This document shows, piece by piece, positions 26,069 through 34,882 of a DNA stretch of 64,000 nucleotides. Position numbers and translations under genes: made by a program. The DNA lies in assembly GCF_011189575.1 (NCBI RefSeq), contig NZ_PUJW01000012.1:62001-126000 (forward strand), given 5' to 3'. Under the pieces are notes generated by a model, which saw only the letters and a program-made list of their open reading frames with translations, was not told where the DNA came from and did not search any database. The stretch comes from Photorhabdus cinerea (GTDB taxonomy: Bacteria; Pseudomonadota; Gammaproteobacteria; Enterobacterales; Enterobacteriaceae). Positions within the stretch are counted from its first letter, which is position 1. Every line of letters starts with the position of its first letter.

Positions 26069-26650
26069 CTAATGAAGATCTGATAAATCAATCAATTTGC
26101 CACTTGCAGCACGGTAATAATCCACAACCCACTTCACATTAATACGCTTATCGTCCTCACAGGGTTGTAATTGTCCATATTCAGCAAACCATTCCTCAAT
26201 ATCCTGAGCCAGGGCCAGAACAGAAATATTGCCTTTTACTTGTTGTAAAATTCGACGTAATCGGTGCAATAATTCGTTCGGTGTTTTGGCACTTTGTAGT
26301 TGTGAAAATCTCAATTCACTGACGACCGATCTATTCCCGCCTCCTTTCCTACCCGCTGCCACCGCGAATTTAATGTTACTGTTACTTTTAACATAAACTA
26401 ATGCCACCGCTATCGTCGCCCAATATTCTATTTTTACCGGATTGTTAGATAAGCTAATTTCATCAGGTAAGCTGAGCCATAAATCCCGAAAACTTTCGGT
26501 TAACATGGCCATTTCAACATTTTCACAACGTTTTAGTTGCGCTTTATAAGTAGAAGGCGCAGGAGAAATACCTTTCTCTTTTAATTGTTCTGGCGACAAA
26601 AACATACTTTGCCACCAACGCAATAATATGGTTTCAATTTTACTGTCCAT
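26069..26650 (-). CDS. cse2: Cse2 (CasB), Cascade small subunit
   Basis: A 193-residue helical protein; two copies stabilise the displaced strand in the R-loop. Recognised by position and by the C-terminal region (RRILQQVKGNISVLALAQDIEEWFAEYGQ...RINVKWVVDYYRA) and RKGGGNRSVVSELRFSQLQSAKTPNELLHRLRR. It overlaps cse1 by one base (TAATG), which implies translational coupling. Confidence 0.92.
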   Translation of the reverse strand: MDSKIETILLRWWQSMFLSPEQLKEKGISPAPSTYKAQLKRCENVEMAMLTESFRDLWLSLPDEISLSNNPVKIEYWATIAVALVYVKSNSNIKFAVAAGRKGGGNRSVVSELRFSQLQSAKTPNELLHRLRRILQQVKGNISVLALAQDIEEWFAEYGQLQPCEDDKRINVKWVVDYYRAASGKLIDLSDLH

Positions 26651-28254
26651 TACACTTCCTGTTTACCAGATTGAATATGGTTATTGGAAATAAATATTTT
26701 GATCTCTTGTAAAGCATATTGCCCATACAATCCCATTATTAACTGCTGACGCGCTTTGATGCGTTTCGCCATTGAACGCTCATTGCCAAACTCAGATAAT
26801 GCAATATGTTCATCAAATAAATCTCTACAAAGATGGCTCAATGTATTGAGCCAATGTTTGGCTTGCTCCGGAGTAAGAATAGGCTCATTCTGTTTTGCAT
26901 TATCGATAAGTTGATGAATAACTGAAAAGAATAAAGACTCACTGCGTTGCCAGAAAATAAGGTCAATAAAAGAAATGTCACCTTTTACATCAACAGGTTT
27001 TTCAAACCAAGCCGCTTTTATCTGGTTTCGGCATAGCCAAATCACATTGGTTGCCAGCTTCTGTAGATCTTTGACTTGATTGAGAATCTGTTCCTGATGT
27101 TCAGGTAAGACAAAAAACACTGGCACAGTGACAGAATACCAACAACGTGCTTTCATATTATCCATGTCGTAGCCAAATACCCACAAACGAGGCATTACAC
27201 TTTGCAATTCAGCAAAATCACGACATAAAGCATAAAAATGACTGACTACAGGCGCACAACGTTGCCCTTTGTCACTATTACTAAAAACCAAAACATCCCA
27301 GATTTTGTATGTCACTCCTCCTGGCTGGCCTTTAATAGATAAATGTTCTGAGGTTTTTTTGGGGTCCCATTTATAAGGCGTTAACGGATGTTCCCAATTA
27401 CCGGAATAATTACCACCATAGTTTTGTGTACGATATTCAGAAACAGTGAATGTAGAGCACTTACCTGAAATTTTACAAACCTGCTTATTTTTCTCCACCA
27501 CAAGACGTATACGCCTCGGCATCGCCCAATACATATGTAAGGGATGAACATCCGCAGAATAAATTTCCGTCCCTTGCTCAACACTCGCTTTTGTTGGTGC
27601 TAACCAAGGAAAAACCTGGGCACTGGTTAAATCAGGTTCTGAATAATGCCATTCGCTGCGATTAATGACGTTTAGCCACAATTTTTGCCATAATGTTGCA
27701 TCAGTTTGTTGTGGTAATACTAACGTGGTTAATGGCCCTCCTCCCCGTAGCCCGACCCGATGTCCCACACCACCTGACGGCGCATTAATTTGTAAGGTAA
27801 AAAGTGCTAAAGCGGCCATTTCAAGAGACATAACATCACCGATGCCTCGTTTAACAAAATGATCAGTATTAAGCTTTAATCCATTGGCTCCCGGTGCTTC
27901 AATTAACAGCCCAGCTACAGTGGTCGATTTTATTTTTTGCAGCGGATCAAAATCCTGCATAAAAAGAGGCCCTGTACCAGTAATATTGAAAGCATGTACG
28001 ACTTTATTAAAAGCTTGTTGTAATGTTTTCTTATCAGGTGATGTTTGATACAGGGCATACCATTGATATTTATCTTCAGGCGCAAAAACAGTTTGCAATA
28101 AACCAATAGCAAATTGGTAAGCTGCTCCTTGAAAATCAGCTCGCGGTAAAGCAAAGTCCACAACATCATGATCACATATCGCATTCATGGGCAGTACTTT
28201 TTCACTACCATCACGTAAGCGGAAAGGCAACCACAGGTCCTGAACCAAGTTCAT
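26650..28254 (-). CDS. cse1: Cse1 (CasA/Cas8e), Cascade large subunit
   Basis: Recognises the PAM and recruits Cas3. The 534-residue product starts NLVQDLWLPFRLRDG, has the Gly-rich loop GVGHRVGLRGGGPLTTLVLP near residues 158-177, and a C-terminal four-helix bundle. Length is near that of E. coli CasA (502). It follows cas3 by 14 nt on the same strand. No frameshift is visible. Confidence 0.94.
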   Translation of the reverse strand: MNLVQDLWLPFRLRDGSEKVLPMNAICDHDVVDFALPRADFQGAAYQFAIGLLQTVFAPEDKYQWYALYQTSPDKKTLQQAFNKVVHAFNITGTGPLFMQDFDPLQKIKSTTVAGLLIEAPGANGLKLNTDHFVKRGIGDVMSLEMAALALFTLQINAPSGGVGHRVGLRGGGPLTTLVLPQQTDATLWQKLWLNVINRSEWHYSEPDLTSAQVFPWLAPTKASVEQGTEIYSADVHPLHMYWAMPRRIRLVVEKNKQVCKISGKCSTFTVSEYRTQNYGGNYSGNWEHPLTPYKWDPKKTSEHLSIKGQPGGVTYKIWDVLVFSNSDKGQRCAPVVSHFYALCRDFAELQSVMPRLWVFGYDMDNMKARCWYSVTVPVFFVLPEHQEQILNQVKDLQKLATNVIWLCRNQIKAAWFEKPVDVKGDISFIDLIFWQRSESLFFSVIHQLIDNAKQNEPILTPEQAKHWLNTLSHLCRDLFDEHIALSEFGNERSMAKRIKARQQLIMGLYGQYALQEIKIFISNNHIQSGKQEV

Positions 28255-28268
28255 AACACCTCCTGCTG

Positions 28269-30986
28269 TTATTTTTCACAAAAGCCTATTGTTGAAGAAT
28301 AAGTAAAATTCGGATCTTTTTCTGGCAACCAAGGTTGCAAATATTTAATTTGATGGTACCGCTGTTGCAATCTATTGAGAGCCGGAATTAATTTAGTCGG
28401 AATTGGGGCTAATTTATCCGCATATTTATTTTTAGATAATTTAACCGTACTTAATGGCACTGAAAACTCAGCAGAATTTACCCATGGCACGAGTTGTCCT
28501 GAATCGGTCTCTTTAAGTAATAACACCTCAACAGTTTCAATATCACAGTAGCGCGTATTAATACCTGAATCATCTTCATACCAACTATCAGCACTTCGAT
28601 CACAGTAACCATATAACTGCCATTGCAACCAATAAGATTTAGCTTTAGCTGCCTGACTTCGTTCTTTGCCAATTATTGCATCTTCTCGATGTCTTAACGC
28701 TTCAGGTACTTGCTCATCATCATAACCATAAACTGCTTCAATTAATTGACGAGCATCCATAGGCATACGTATTGCACCTAATTTTCTCAACACTCGCATG
28801 CCTAACCACAAACGTGCAGGAGATCGATAAACATATTGTGTGTTACGGAAATTATGGCTTAACCAATCTGATTCAGGATTCTCCTTCCAATCAGGAGCAT
28901 GAACAAATAGTACTGGAGCAGGGCGTGAGTCTTTAATGCTATGTTGATAAATACCATCACTATCACGAGTATGGCGATGTAAACGTCCAACTCGCTGAAT
29001 CAGATCATCTATAGGACAAATATCTGAAATCATTACATCAGCATCGGTATCTAAACTTTCCTGAAATACTCGCGTAGCAATTAACGCCTTACCCCGGCGC
29101 ATCTCACCATCACTATTTTTACCAAAAATCGTCAGCACACGACTTTCAATTTCTTTTCGATGTTGCAGTACAAATCGGCTATGAAATAATAAGCAACGCT
29201 CAGGTTCAGTAAGCAAATTTCGCAACGCCTGATAAGCTTCAATCGCATCGTCTACTGTATTTCGAATCCAAACTACGCATTGCCCTTGTACAATAGCGGC
29301 CAATACTTTTTCAACACAACTTCCAAAGCTATTTAAGAATTCGACCTTAACTTCCCGATTAACATCTTTTCGACTCGATAACGGTTGTTCAATAATGGGT
29401 GATACAGGATTTAAATCTATTTTTGTTGCTAGCGGGAAATCAATTTTTTGCAGTAATTGAGAATTCAGTCCGCCGGTATTCAGCCAAATATCCGCTAAAC
29501 GTTGACGCTGTTTAAGGGTCAGTGTTGCTGTTAATAAAATAGCCGAGCCACCTTGATAAATATGCAACGCTAATAAATTTTCCAGTAAATTAAACATAAA
29601 TTCATCCGCTGCATGGACCTCATCAACGATTAATACCTTGTGATTAAGCCCGAGCAATCTCAATGATTGATGACGCCTTGGTAATACAGCCAATAACGCT
29701 TGATCAATGGTCCCGATCCCAACAGGCGCTAACAATGCTTTTTTACGTGAATCTGCTAACCATTGACTGCACAGCACTGAAGCCGTGATATCTGTTTTAC
29801 CCTCGTTTCTATCTATATATTCTGAGACCAAGGCAGCTGCACAAAATTGCTCATTCATCTTCCATGTACCATGAGCCAAAACAATATCTGGCTTGCTACC
29901 CTCTTCTGTTGATAGCATTTGTTGATAATGTTCAGCCATCCGGCTAAACATCGCATCGGATGTCGCCATACTAGGCAGACCGAAATAAAAACCATCGGCG
30001 GCTTTTGCTTGCATCAAACGATGTGTGAGCGCTAATGCCGCTTCTGTCTTTCCTGCCCCAGATACATCTTCCAAAATAAATAATTGAGGAGAATTATCTA
30101 TTGGTATTGATTCAGCCCATTGTTGCAATGGCGTTGCGGCAAATCCGTAATATTCCTGAATGGAAATAAATGGTTTTACTATTGGCGCTTTACCTAATTC
30201 TGTCGCCATGACAGCTTTTTTTGCCACTGTTTGAGCATATTGCCAGTAATTCGTTAATGACATAGGTTCAGATTGATATTTAAAATAGTGATTATCAGAG
30301 CCAATCCAATCCGCCAATACTGTAATACCGGCAAACTGCCAACTCACTTGTTCTAATCGCCGCCGCCATTCTTTGGATCGTAGTTTTTCAATAGGAAACT
30401 TAGGTTGTAATAATTCAATTAAATGGTGGGCAAAAAGTGTGACAGCATCGAAATTATGAGGTTCAGTAAAACGTTTAATCGTTTTATAGTCTGTTTTATC
30501 AATTGGCCGACCATGATGTCCTAACACACAATCCATGAACACCATTAAGGTATCAAGCATTTCTTGCTGCTCTCCTTGCTCAATACCTTCAATATTAACC
30601 AGTCTCTCAAGTAACTTCGTTTTGATATTTTCCCAAAAATACAATCCCAGACGAGCATGGCTAAAATAACGGCCATTATATTTCTTCAAGCAATAGGGTT
30701 GGAACAGACCTACTGCTTGATGGGAAAACAATCTTTGAAAAGCAGACGCAAATTTACCAATATCGTGCAAAGCCAATACAAAAGAGATGATGCTTTGTAA
30801 TTGCTTCGTAGATAATGCCAAAAAATTAGCAAGATCTTTGGTCAACGATCTTTCTAAAGAAAGTAGCTGTATTCCTACAGCCGCCACATCTAAACAATGA
30901 TAAGGAAGTAGATGATAATCTGCATTATTAGCCTCTGGCTCACTCTTCGACTTACCCCAGTATTGAAAATAAATTGGTATTTCCAT
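28269..30986 (-). CDS. cas3: Cas3, type I helicase-nuclease
   Basis: Degrades target DNA after Cascade binding. The 905-residue product has an N-terminal HD nuclease (LALHDIGKFASAFQRLF, His74-Asp75; HHGRP near 155), then an SF2 helicase: Walker A VSGAGKTEAALAL (about 307-319), DEVHAADEF (DEVH box), LLTATLT (motif III) and QRVGRLHRH (motif VI). It is the first gene of a six-gene minus-strand operon that lacks cas1-cas2. All key motifs are present, so interference proteins seem maintained. Confidence 0.96.
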   Translation of the reverse strand: MEIPIYFQYWGKSKSEPEANNADYHLLPYHCLDVAAVGIQLLSLERSLTKDLANFLALSTKQLQSIISFVLALHDIGKFASAFQRLFSHQAVGLFQPYCLKKYNGRYFSHARLGLYFWENIKTKLLERLVNIEGIEQGEQQEMLDTLMVFMDCVLGHHGRPIDKTDYKTIKRFTEPHNFDAVTLFAHHLIELLQPKFPIEKLRSKEWRRRLEQVSWQFAGITVLADWIGSDNHYFKYQSEPMSLTNYWQYAQTVAKKAVMATELGKAPIVKPFISIQEYYGFAATPLQQWAESIPIDNSPQLFILEDVSGAGKTEAALALTHRLMQAKAADGFYFGLPSMATSDAMFSRMAEHYQQMLSTEEGSKPDIVLAHGTWKMNEQFCAAALVSEYIDRNEGKTDITASVLCSQWLADSRKKALLAPVGIGTIDQALLAVLPRRHQSLRLLGLNHKVLIVDEVHAADEFMFNLLENLLALHIYQGGSAILLTATLTLKQRQRLADIWLNTGGLNSQLLQKIDFPLATKIDLNPVSPIIEQPLSSRKDVNREVKVEFLNSFGSCVEKVLAAIVQGQCVVWIRNTVDDAIEAYQALRNLLTEPERCLLFHSRFVLQHRKEIESRVLTIFGKNSDGEMRRGKALIATRVFQESLDTDADVMISDICPIDDLIQRVGRLHRHTRDSDGIYQHSIKDSRPAPVLFVHAPDWKENPESDWLSHNFRNTQYVYRSPARLWLGMRVLRKLGAIRMPMDARQLIEAVYGYDDEQVPEALRHREDAIIGKERSQAAKAKSYWLQWQLYGYCDRSADSWYEDDSGINTRYCDIETVEVLLLKETDSGQLVPWVNSAEFSVPLSTVKLSKNKYADKLAPIPTKLIPALNRLQQRYHQIKYLQPWLPEKDPNFTYSSTIGFCEK

Positions 30987-31514
30987 CTAAAACCCTTCAT
31001 TTAAACACTTTTTCCACATACTTTTAGAACATAATGCGAAAATTTAGATCAAAAAAATACTACTTTCTGTTTTTTTAGGATAATTCTGTATAAAAACACC
31101 TTACCTAAACAGATTAAATTTCCGCCTGACTCCTTCAAGCATCAGTCAGAATTAGAATGACATCGTATTGCAGTGAAACCACTTGACAGGACAACCTACC
31201 CATAATTACGCATTTGATAAATAAAGAAAATCTTATGAAAGTTCTGTACCATTTCATCAAGAGTTCACTTGGGTTGATTACCCTATCCATACGATGTCAG
31301 GTCAATATCAGATGAAAGTACTGATGGGTGTTTAGCTCTGTCAATATACAAATAGATTTATGAATCACATTTCCAGTCATTGATCGTATAAATTTAAATC
31401 CTGGGGCAAAAACATAGTGAAGGAGTTAATTAATCAATTTACCTGAATCAGCTGCATGATTAACATCAACACGCCTGGCAACCACACAACCATTTAATCG
31501 AGTGAATACAAAGA
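30987..31514. other. Intergenic region between the fic-like gene and cas3
   Basis: 528 bp without a credible gene. The part next to cas3 is AT-rich and should hold the cas promoter. I see no clear -35/-10 pair, no repeat and no terminator hairpin after the fic-like gene. Confidence 0.45.
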
Positions 31515-32870
31515 CTATCGGTGTTTTTCCTTCCATTGTTTAAATTGAGCCGGTCGAAGCCCATACCTCGCCAAAACACCTTCATGCAATCGCCGTAATT
31601 CCTCAATAACCAATGCCTTTAACGTATCACGTTCAGATGGACTTAATTCATTGGAAATTAAATTATCTATAACCTCAAGCGAATCCATTTCCGGTGTGAC
31701 AACAACCTGATAAACAACCTGCTTAATCGTATTTCTATATTGTAACCTTAACGGGTCTGGTTCAGTAATTTCCTGCCTAAGAGCCAGATATTCTTGAGTA
31801 GAACGCTCGTAAGCCCATAAATAGAGATCTCGTAACAATTCAACTCTGGTCATTTCATAAATACCAAGCATTGCGCGGCTATATGCTTCTTCCGGTACAT
31901 CCAGAAAAGTCAACGGACATAGATTTGAACGCAGCAACGGCAAGTTAGCCGCCAGGCGGGAAGTTCGTTTATTGATATCTGCAAAAGGTTGTAAATACGG
32001 CAAGTGGACCATGATAAAAAACGATTGCTCAAACGGATCTGAGATAACTTGTGCTTTCGCAAGCAACGAATCTAAAACTTCACTAATATAGACCTCTCCC
32101 GATAACGGCCTGAAAACACTTTTTCCTATTTCAACCTGATGCTGACGGATACGTCCTTCATCTATAGGATTAAGCAATAAATTTTCAGATAATGCACTAT
32201 GCAAATTGAGAATGGTATATCGGTTAAAATCAGCTTCCACTATCCCATCAACGAGTAATTCAATAGCGGATTTATGATTTAGGATCATTTGAGTTTCAAT
32301 CGCGTCTTTTCCTACCGCAATTTTGCCATACTCAATTAATTCGATCGTATCCAATCGACTATAGGTATTCCCTTCCAAACGACTTGAAGCCCATGATAAA
32401 TCAATGAGTAAACGATCCAGAATAGCTCTACCATAAGTTCCCGCTGGTTGTGAAGTTTGTTTTGTCCCTCCTATTCTCCAAAGCTGATTACGAATTGGAA
32501 CTGACAAGTAATGAGTCACATTGGGTTCATACGATTCCAGAAACTCTCGTTGATAACCAACGGGTACCCTGGCCTTCATAGGTTGATCTACATAACCGAG
32601 AACATCCTTACTATCTTCAGACAATGGGATATAACTTGGGAAATTGCCGGATCTTTCGATTACCTGCTTTGATGTTTCTTTTGCAGAAACAACATAGCGA
32701 CGATTTCGTCCTTCGCCCAAAGCGTGTATTTTTCCATCTTCAACAAGCTGTCCCAGCCAACGTTGGACAGTTCGTCTGGGAACAGAGGGATGCTCTGCTA
32801 ATAGATCCGAAACAGACATAGGTTGTGATGCAACACGCAACGTCTCGTAAATATTGGTCATTGAGTTCAT
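31515..32870 (-). CDS. Fic-family protein with winged-helix N-terminus and altered active site
   Basis: A 451-residue protein of the Fic/Fic_N architecture. An N-terminal winged helix (about residues 4-65, ETLRVASQPMSVSDLLAEH...RRTVQRWL) precedes the Fic_N part, the inhibitory helix SSRLEGN (162-168, class II autoinhibition) and the Fic core. The core motif reads LQPFADINKRTSR (293-305), so Gln replaces the catalytic His of HPFxxGNGR and Lys replaces the second Gly, as in Doc-like NKR motifs. AMPylation by the usual mechanism is therefore doubtful. I chose MNSMTN (32868-32870), which has AGGA upstream; the frame is open 15 codons further, into an inverted repeat. It probably regulates its own gene. 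Confidence 0.85.
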   Translation of the reverse strand: MNSMTNIYETLRVASQPMSVSDLLAEHPSVPRRTVQRWLGQLVEDGKIHALGEGRNRRYVVSAKETSKQVIERSGNFPSYIPLSEDSKDVLGYVDQPMKARVPVGYQREFLESYEPNVTHYLSVPIRNQLWRIGGTKQTSQPAGTYGRAILDRLLIDLSWASSRLEGNTYSRLDTIELIEYGKIAVGKDAIETQMILNHKSAIELLVDGIVEADFNRYTILNLHSALSENLLLNPIDEGRIRQHQVEIGKSVFRPLSGEVYISEVLDSLLAKAQVISDPFEQSFFIMVHLPYLQPFADINKRTSRLAANLPLLRSNLCPLTFLDVPEEAYSRAMLGIYEMTRVELLRDLYLWAYERSTQEYLALRQEITEPDPLRLQYRNTIKQVVYQVVVTPEMDSLEVIDNLISNELSPSERDTLKALVIEELRRLHEGVLARYGLRPAQFKQWKEKHR

Positions 32871-32906
32871 AGAAAAGAGATTCCTGTGAGAATATGGCGC
32901 GCTATT

Positions 32907-32955
32907 ATGGCACAAAAGTGGCGCAATTCAGATAATCGCGCCACTTTTGTGCCAT
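32907..32955. promoter_or_regulatory. Large perfect inverted repeat upstream of the fic-like gene
   Basis: Perfect 18-bp arms (32907-32924, ATGGCACAAAAGTGGCGC, and 32938-32955) with a 13-bp centre. Direct repeats TATGGCGCG flank it at 32893-32901 and 32959-32967. There is no T-run, and it lies about 40 bp before the start codon, so an operator is more likely than a terminator. The winged-helix domain of the Fic-like protein is the natural candidate to bind it. Confidence 0.75.
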
Positions 32956-33280
32956 CAGTATGGCGCGATTTAAAATCATCTCGCTATTCCAAATAGATAG
33001 AGTCCTTTTTTATCCCCATATTGTTAATACTCTCGTAGGCTGGTACATATTCATTGAATACATTTAAGGATATTTATCTAAACTCACAGTAAAGAAAAAC
33101 AAAGAAACTTTTAATGAAATAAAAAAATTTTTTATCATTATTTGATCTATTTGTTGAGCCAAATAATATGATATCGAATATACAATAGCTTTAAATGATA
33201 AATAAAAACCAATCTAATCAACGTATCCCCACCCATTATTTATTGGTAACGGAACGTAATTACCTGTAACATACAAAAAT

Positions 33281-33299
33281 GATAATGATTTGCATTTAC
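33281..33299 (+). promoter_or_regulatory. Fur box upstream of the ECF sigma gene
   Basis: GATAATGATTTGCATTTAC matches the 19-bp Fur consensus GATAATGATAATCATTATC at 14 of 19 positions, 21 bp before the sigma gene ATG. Iron limitation should derepress the sigma/anti-sigma/receptor genes. Confidence 0.78.
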
Positions 33300-33319
33300 A
33301 TTGATGGGGCGGCATAAAA

Positions 33320-33823
33320 ATGACCGTTAATGTTTTGGACACTCAACAGATCCAGTGGATGTACATCCACAATCATGATTGGCTATTTCGCTGGCTTAAG
33401 CATCGTCTTAACTGCGATGAAACCGCTGCCGACCTGGCTCAAGATACTTTTGTTAAATTACTTCGCTCGCCTTTACCACAGCAACTAAACGAACCCCGTG
33501 CCTATATCGTCACTATCGCTAAGGGGCTGATGATTAATTGGTATCGCCGCCGCTCACTTGAACAGTCGTATCTGGATTTACTCGTCAGCCTGCCTGAGCA
33601 GCTTATTCCTGCACCAGAGCAAAAATTGATTATCCTCGAAACACTTCAGGAAATTGACATCATGCTTAGCCAGCTCTCCATACCCGTTCAAACTGTCTTT
33701 TTGCTTTCCCAGATAGAGGGAATGAAGTATGAAGATATCGCAAATCACATGAATATTTCGTTATCTACGGTAAAGCGTTATATGAAACAAGGTTTCTATC
33801 AGTGTCTGATAGCAATGTCATAA
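33320..33823 (+). CDS. FecI-like ECF RNA polymerase sigma factor
   Basis: A 167-residue iron-starvation sigma factor. Region 2: DETAADLAQDTFVKLLRSPLPQQLNEPRAYIVTIAKGLMINWYRRRSLEQ. Region 4: LQEIDIMLSQLSIPVQTVFLLSQIEGMKYEDIANHMNISLSTVKRYMKQG. It would direct RNA polymerase to the receptor promoter once the FecR-like partner relays substrate binding. It is the first gene of a sigma, anti-sigma, receptor set, 9 nt ahead of fecR. I recognise the family but not a specific name; HasI and FecI are both possible. Confidence 0.92.
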   Translation: MTVNVLDTQQIQWMYIHNHDWLFRWLKHRLNCDETAADLAQDTFVKLLRSPLPQQLNEPRAYIVTIAKGLMINWYRRRSLEQSYLDLLVSLPEQLIPAPEQKLIILETLQEIDIMLSQLSIPVQTVFLLSQIEGMKYEDIANHMNISLSTVKRYMKQGFYQCLIAMS

Positions 33824-33832
33824 GGGATTAAT

Positions 33833-34813
33833 ATGACTTCCACGGATACATCTCATTCATCAAGCACATCTTCTAAAACAATTTTGGCGGAAGCCGCAGA
33901 ATGGTTGACCATTCTAAATGATAGTCATGTCAGCGAAGCTGACCGGAACGCTTGCGCTGCCTGGTGTACACAAAGTCCGGAACATGCTCAAGCCTGGGAG
34001 CGAGCACAATGTCTGTTAACGCGGTTACATCATCTGCCACCTCATATCGCCTCACCTCTGTTAAACAGTAAACAGACCCTTTCCCGCCGAGAAGCTATCA
34101 GCAAGCTCGCTCTGATGTTGTTAATACCGGCTGGGGTATCACTCTTCTGGCAATCTGATCAATTTAAGCTCCTCACTGGCGATTATCACACCATGACAGG
34201 ACAAATACAGCGCTGGTCATTACCCGAAGGCGGTCAACTGACGTTAAATACACAAAGCGCAACAGATGTTGATTATGACAATACTCAGCGGCTTGTTCGT
34301 TTAAAGCTGGGAGAAATTTATATTGAAACTCATAAAGATAGCCACCAGCCAGTACGCCCATTTAAAGTACAAACTAAACAAGGTTCTATTGTGGCACTGG
34401 GTACGAAATTCAGCGTCCGCCAACAAGCCTCTCATACTCAGGTGGAAATTGTGGAAGGGGCAGTCCGCATCACGCCAGATAATGGATCATCACAAATACT
34501 ATATGCCGGAGAAGCAACACATTTCACTCAATTTTCGGTTGCTCCACAATATCCACGTTCACCCACATCTCTAAGCTGGTTACAGGGCATGATAATGGCA
34601 GATAACTTGCCGCTGGCAACGGTAGTTACTGAATTGAATCGCTATCGTTCCGGTGTGATCCGCTGTGATGATGCAGTAGCTAATCTGCATGTCTCCGGTG
34701 CTTTTCCTATACAGGATACAGATTTAGCAATACAGATGCTCTTACAGACCTATCCTCTCTCAATGCGCAGCCTGACTCGCTATTGGGTTACTCTCTCTTT
34801 ACCCAATCGATAA
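33833..34813 (+). CDS. FecR-like anti-sigma factor / signal transducer
   Basis: A 326-residue inner-membrane regulator. An N-terminal cytoplasmic DUF4880-like segment (AAEWLTILNDSHVSEADRNACAAWCTQSPEHAQAWERA, residues 22-60) binds the sigma factor. One membrane helix lies near 90-106 (AISKLALMLLIPAGVSLFW). The periplasmic FecR domain follows (TMTGQIQRWSLPEGGQLTLNTQSATDVDYD...VALGTKFSVRQQ) with a C-terminal STN-like part that contacts the receptor signalling domain. It sits between the sigma gene and the receptor gene. Confidence 0.92.
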   Translation: MTSTDTSHSSSTSSKTILAEAAEWLTILNDSHVSEADRNACAAWCTQSPEHAQAWERAQCLLTRLHHLPPHIASPLLNSKQTLSRREAISKLALMLLIPAGVSLFWQSDQFKLLTGDYHTMTGQIQRWSLPEGGQLTLNTQSATDVDYDNTQRLVRLKLGEIYIETHKDSHQPVRPFKVQTKQGSIVALGTKFSVRQQASHTQVEIVEGAVRITPDNGSSQILYAGEATHFTQFSVAPQYPRSPTSLSWLQGMIMADNLPLATVVTELNRYRSGVIRCDDAVANLHVSGAFPIQDTDLAIQMLLQTYPLSMRSLTRYWVTLSLPNR

Positions 34814-34882
34814 AAATAATTATTTTTGCTGACACTTTTTTCAATCTCATACGGCATAGAGATAAAAGAAGCTTAAAAAGCT

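Larger units (their letters stand above)
32871..33319. other. Divergent intergenic region, fic-like gene / ECF sigma gene
   Basis: 449 bp. It contains the inverted repeat at 32907-32955, an AT-rich middle with no gene, and a Fur-type box just before the sigma gene. Confidence 0.5.

Noticed and set aside
32907..32955. Intrinsic terminator or prophage attachment site
   Set aside because: There is no T-run, no tRNA and no integrase; the location before a gene with a winged-helix domain favours an operator.
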